A stretch of DNA of 30,584 nucleotides, taken from contig CAYRAF010000010.1 in the NCBI GenBank assembly GCA_964422195.1, positions 1 to 30,584 on the forward strand, given 5' to 3'. Of the stretch, positions 29,868-30,584 are shown piece by piece (the first letter of the stretch is position 1; each line of letters opens with the position of its first letter). A model generated the notes under the pieces. The model did no database searches, was not told the origin of the DNA, and saw only the letters and a program-made list of their open reading frames with translations. The translations under genes were made by a program, and so were the position numbers. The DNA is from CALVUP01 sp964422195 (GTDB lineage Bacteria > Bacillota_I > Bacilli_A > RF39 > UBA660).

Positions 29868-30161
29868 ATGGATAAATATTTATATTTAAATGAGCTTTAT
29901 GATTATTACAAAGAATTATTTACGGAAAAACAACAATGCTATTTTGAAGATTATTATTTTGAAAACTTATCGTTATCAGAAATTGCAGATAATTACCATG
30001 TTAGTCGTAATGCTATTCATAATCAATTAAAAATAGTAGAAGAAAAATTATTAGAATATGAAGAAAAATTAGGATTATTATCTAAAAAGAATACAATAAA
30101 AGAATTGCTAAAAGATAAAATTGATGATAAACTATTAGAGAGAATAGAAGAATTAATATAA
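29868..30161 (+). CDS. ylxM: UPF0122 helix-turn-helix protein YlxM
   Basis: YlxM binds SRP components and modulates SRP GTPase activity in some Firmicutes. The 97-aa protein is typical: YLYLNELYDYYKELFT, QQCYFEDYYFENLSLSEIA and the helix-turn-helix recognition segment NYHVSRNAIHNQLK, followed by a coiled tail. ATG 29868 is chosen because it follows the preceding stop by 2 nt, with AGGTGT upstream. Longer in-frame starts would overlap the upstream gene in a different frame. Its position next to ftsY supports the identification. Confidence 0.9.
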   Translation: MDKYLYLNELYDYYKELFTEKQQCYFEDYYFENLSLSEIADNYHVSRNAIHNQLKIVEEKLLEYEEKLGLLSKKNTIKELLKDKIDDKLLERIEELI

Positions 30162-30177
30162 GAGGGTAAGTGATACT

Positions 30178-30530
30178 GTGTTTGGAAAAATAATTTATAT
30201 TGGAAACAATATGGCTCATGTAGAAATTGGTGCAAATGTTAGTACTGATATTATGAATATGCATGTTATATTTGAAAAAGATGATGTTAAAATACTAGGA
30301 GAAGTAGAAGATATTGATCAAAGTATTGTTAAGATAAAACTATTAGGTGAATTTCTAAACGGTAAATTGGTTGGAGGTTTAACTCGTAAGCCATCCCTAG
30401 ATTCTAATTTAAGAATTATTGATCCATCAGAAGTACCAGCATTATTAGGGGATAATGATGAAAACAGTTTATTGTTAGGATCAAGCCCTTATTATAACAA
30501 TTCAAATATATATATTAATGTAAATAAAAT
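30178..30530 (+). CDS. HerA/DUF87-like ATPase, N-terminal fragment interrupted by the contig-end junction
   Basis: Starts at GTG 30178 with GGGTAAGTGAT upstream. About 118 residues of native sequence are visible, beginning FGKIIYIGNN and including VILGEVEDID-type beta strands (ILGEVEDIDQ), LLGEFLNGKLVGGLTRKP and LLGSSPYYNN. This matches the N-terminal HAS-barrel of HerA-like (DUF87/FtsK-like) ATPases, in which the next element would be the Walker A loop. Instead the sequence changes abruptly to GC-rich DNA at about 30531. The frame happens to stay open to the window end (MLAGRRND onward), but those residues are not part of the family. DNA translocase or conjugation-related ATPase roles are both known for the family; which applies is unclear. 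Confidence 0.6.
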
Positions 30531-30584
30531 GCTGGCGGGCCGGAGGAATGATTCTGAACGCCCTGAAAAATCTGGTGACCACCG
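30531..30584. other. GC-rich foreign tail, probable assembly chimera or contaminant
   Basis: The last 54 bases contain 32 G or C by my count (about 59%), against roughly a quarter elsewhere. They contain a GGAGG and ATG followed by codons typical of a GC-balanced genome (CTG, GCC, ACC). The native protein frame loses its family resemblance here. This is most likely a contig-end chimera and not biology. Confidence 0.7.

Noticed and set aside
1..30584. TGA read as tryptophan (mycoplasma code)
   Set aside because: All Trp positions use TGG and no full-length gene contains an internal TGA, so the standard code fits; rare TGA is reported separately.
1..30584. Insertion sequences, prophage genes, CRISPR arrays, tRNA or rRNA genes
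   Set aside because: No transposase, integrase, phage structural gene, regularly spaced repeats, tRNA T-loop pattern or rRNA sequence was seen on either strand.

Overview
This is a very AT-rich stretch (about a quarter G+C by eye) of a bacterial chromosome in the low-GC Gram-positive / Mollicutes-like radiation. Standard Bacilli housekeeping genes (engB, der, hup, cca, dnaD, nth, a class A PBP, recU, gpsB, rnpB, pgsA, recA, rny, RNase J, ftsY, ylxM) keep fragments of Bacillus gene order. The code is standard in practice: Trp is always TGG and TGA never occurs inside a gene. Cell-wall genes plus spoIVA and spoVIF argue against a wall-less mycoplasma and for a spore-forming, or recently spore-forming, relative (an RF39- or Erysipelotrichia-like lineage is my inference).

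Layout: (1) 3-2264 +, end of ackA, then nrnA and engB. (2) 2318-4165, an unknown + gene facing two tandem - strand paralogues of unknown function. (3) 4219-7078 -, a lipid cassette plsC / acyl-CoA ligase / plsC. (4) 7133-11421 -, TPR protein, der, a 65-aa protein, spoVIF, spoIVA. (5) 11546-12955 +, two small membrane proteins and HU. (6) 13075-20028, cca, dnaD, nth (+), PBP1A and recU (-), a 33-aa ORF, gpsB and RNase P RNA, closely matching the Bacillus dnaD-nth-ponA-recU-gpsB-rnpB neighbourhood. (7) 20056-23970 +, rodZ-like gene, pgsA, recA, rny. (8) 24050-28535, two unknown + genes, RNase J (-) and a possible ADP-ribosyltransferase-fold protein. (9) 28559 to the end +, ftsY, a small membrane protein, ylxM and the start of a HerA-like ATPase, which breaks into foreign GC-rich sequence at about 30531.

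The genes cover RNA decay and processing (RNase Y, RNase J, RNase P, NrnA), ribosome assembly GTPases (EngB, Der), wall synthesis and division (PBP1A, GpsB, RodZ-like), phospholipid synthesis (PgsA, two PlsC, acyl ligase), DNA repair (RecA, RecU, Nth) and protein targeting (FtsY, YlxM). Transcription signals are unusually legible. Many genes end in a hairpin whose U-tract runs directly into the next -35 element. spoIVA has a sigma-E-like promoter but carries TAA immediately after its apparent start codon. A perfect Spo0A box precedes a 33-aa ORF. The only TGA stop codon (cca) forms part of the extended -10 element of the dnaD promoter. No mobile element, CRISPR array, tRNA or rRNA gene was seen.
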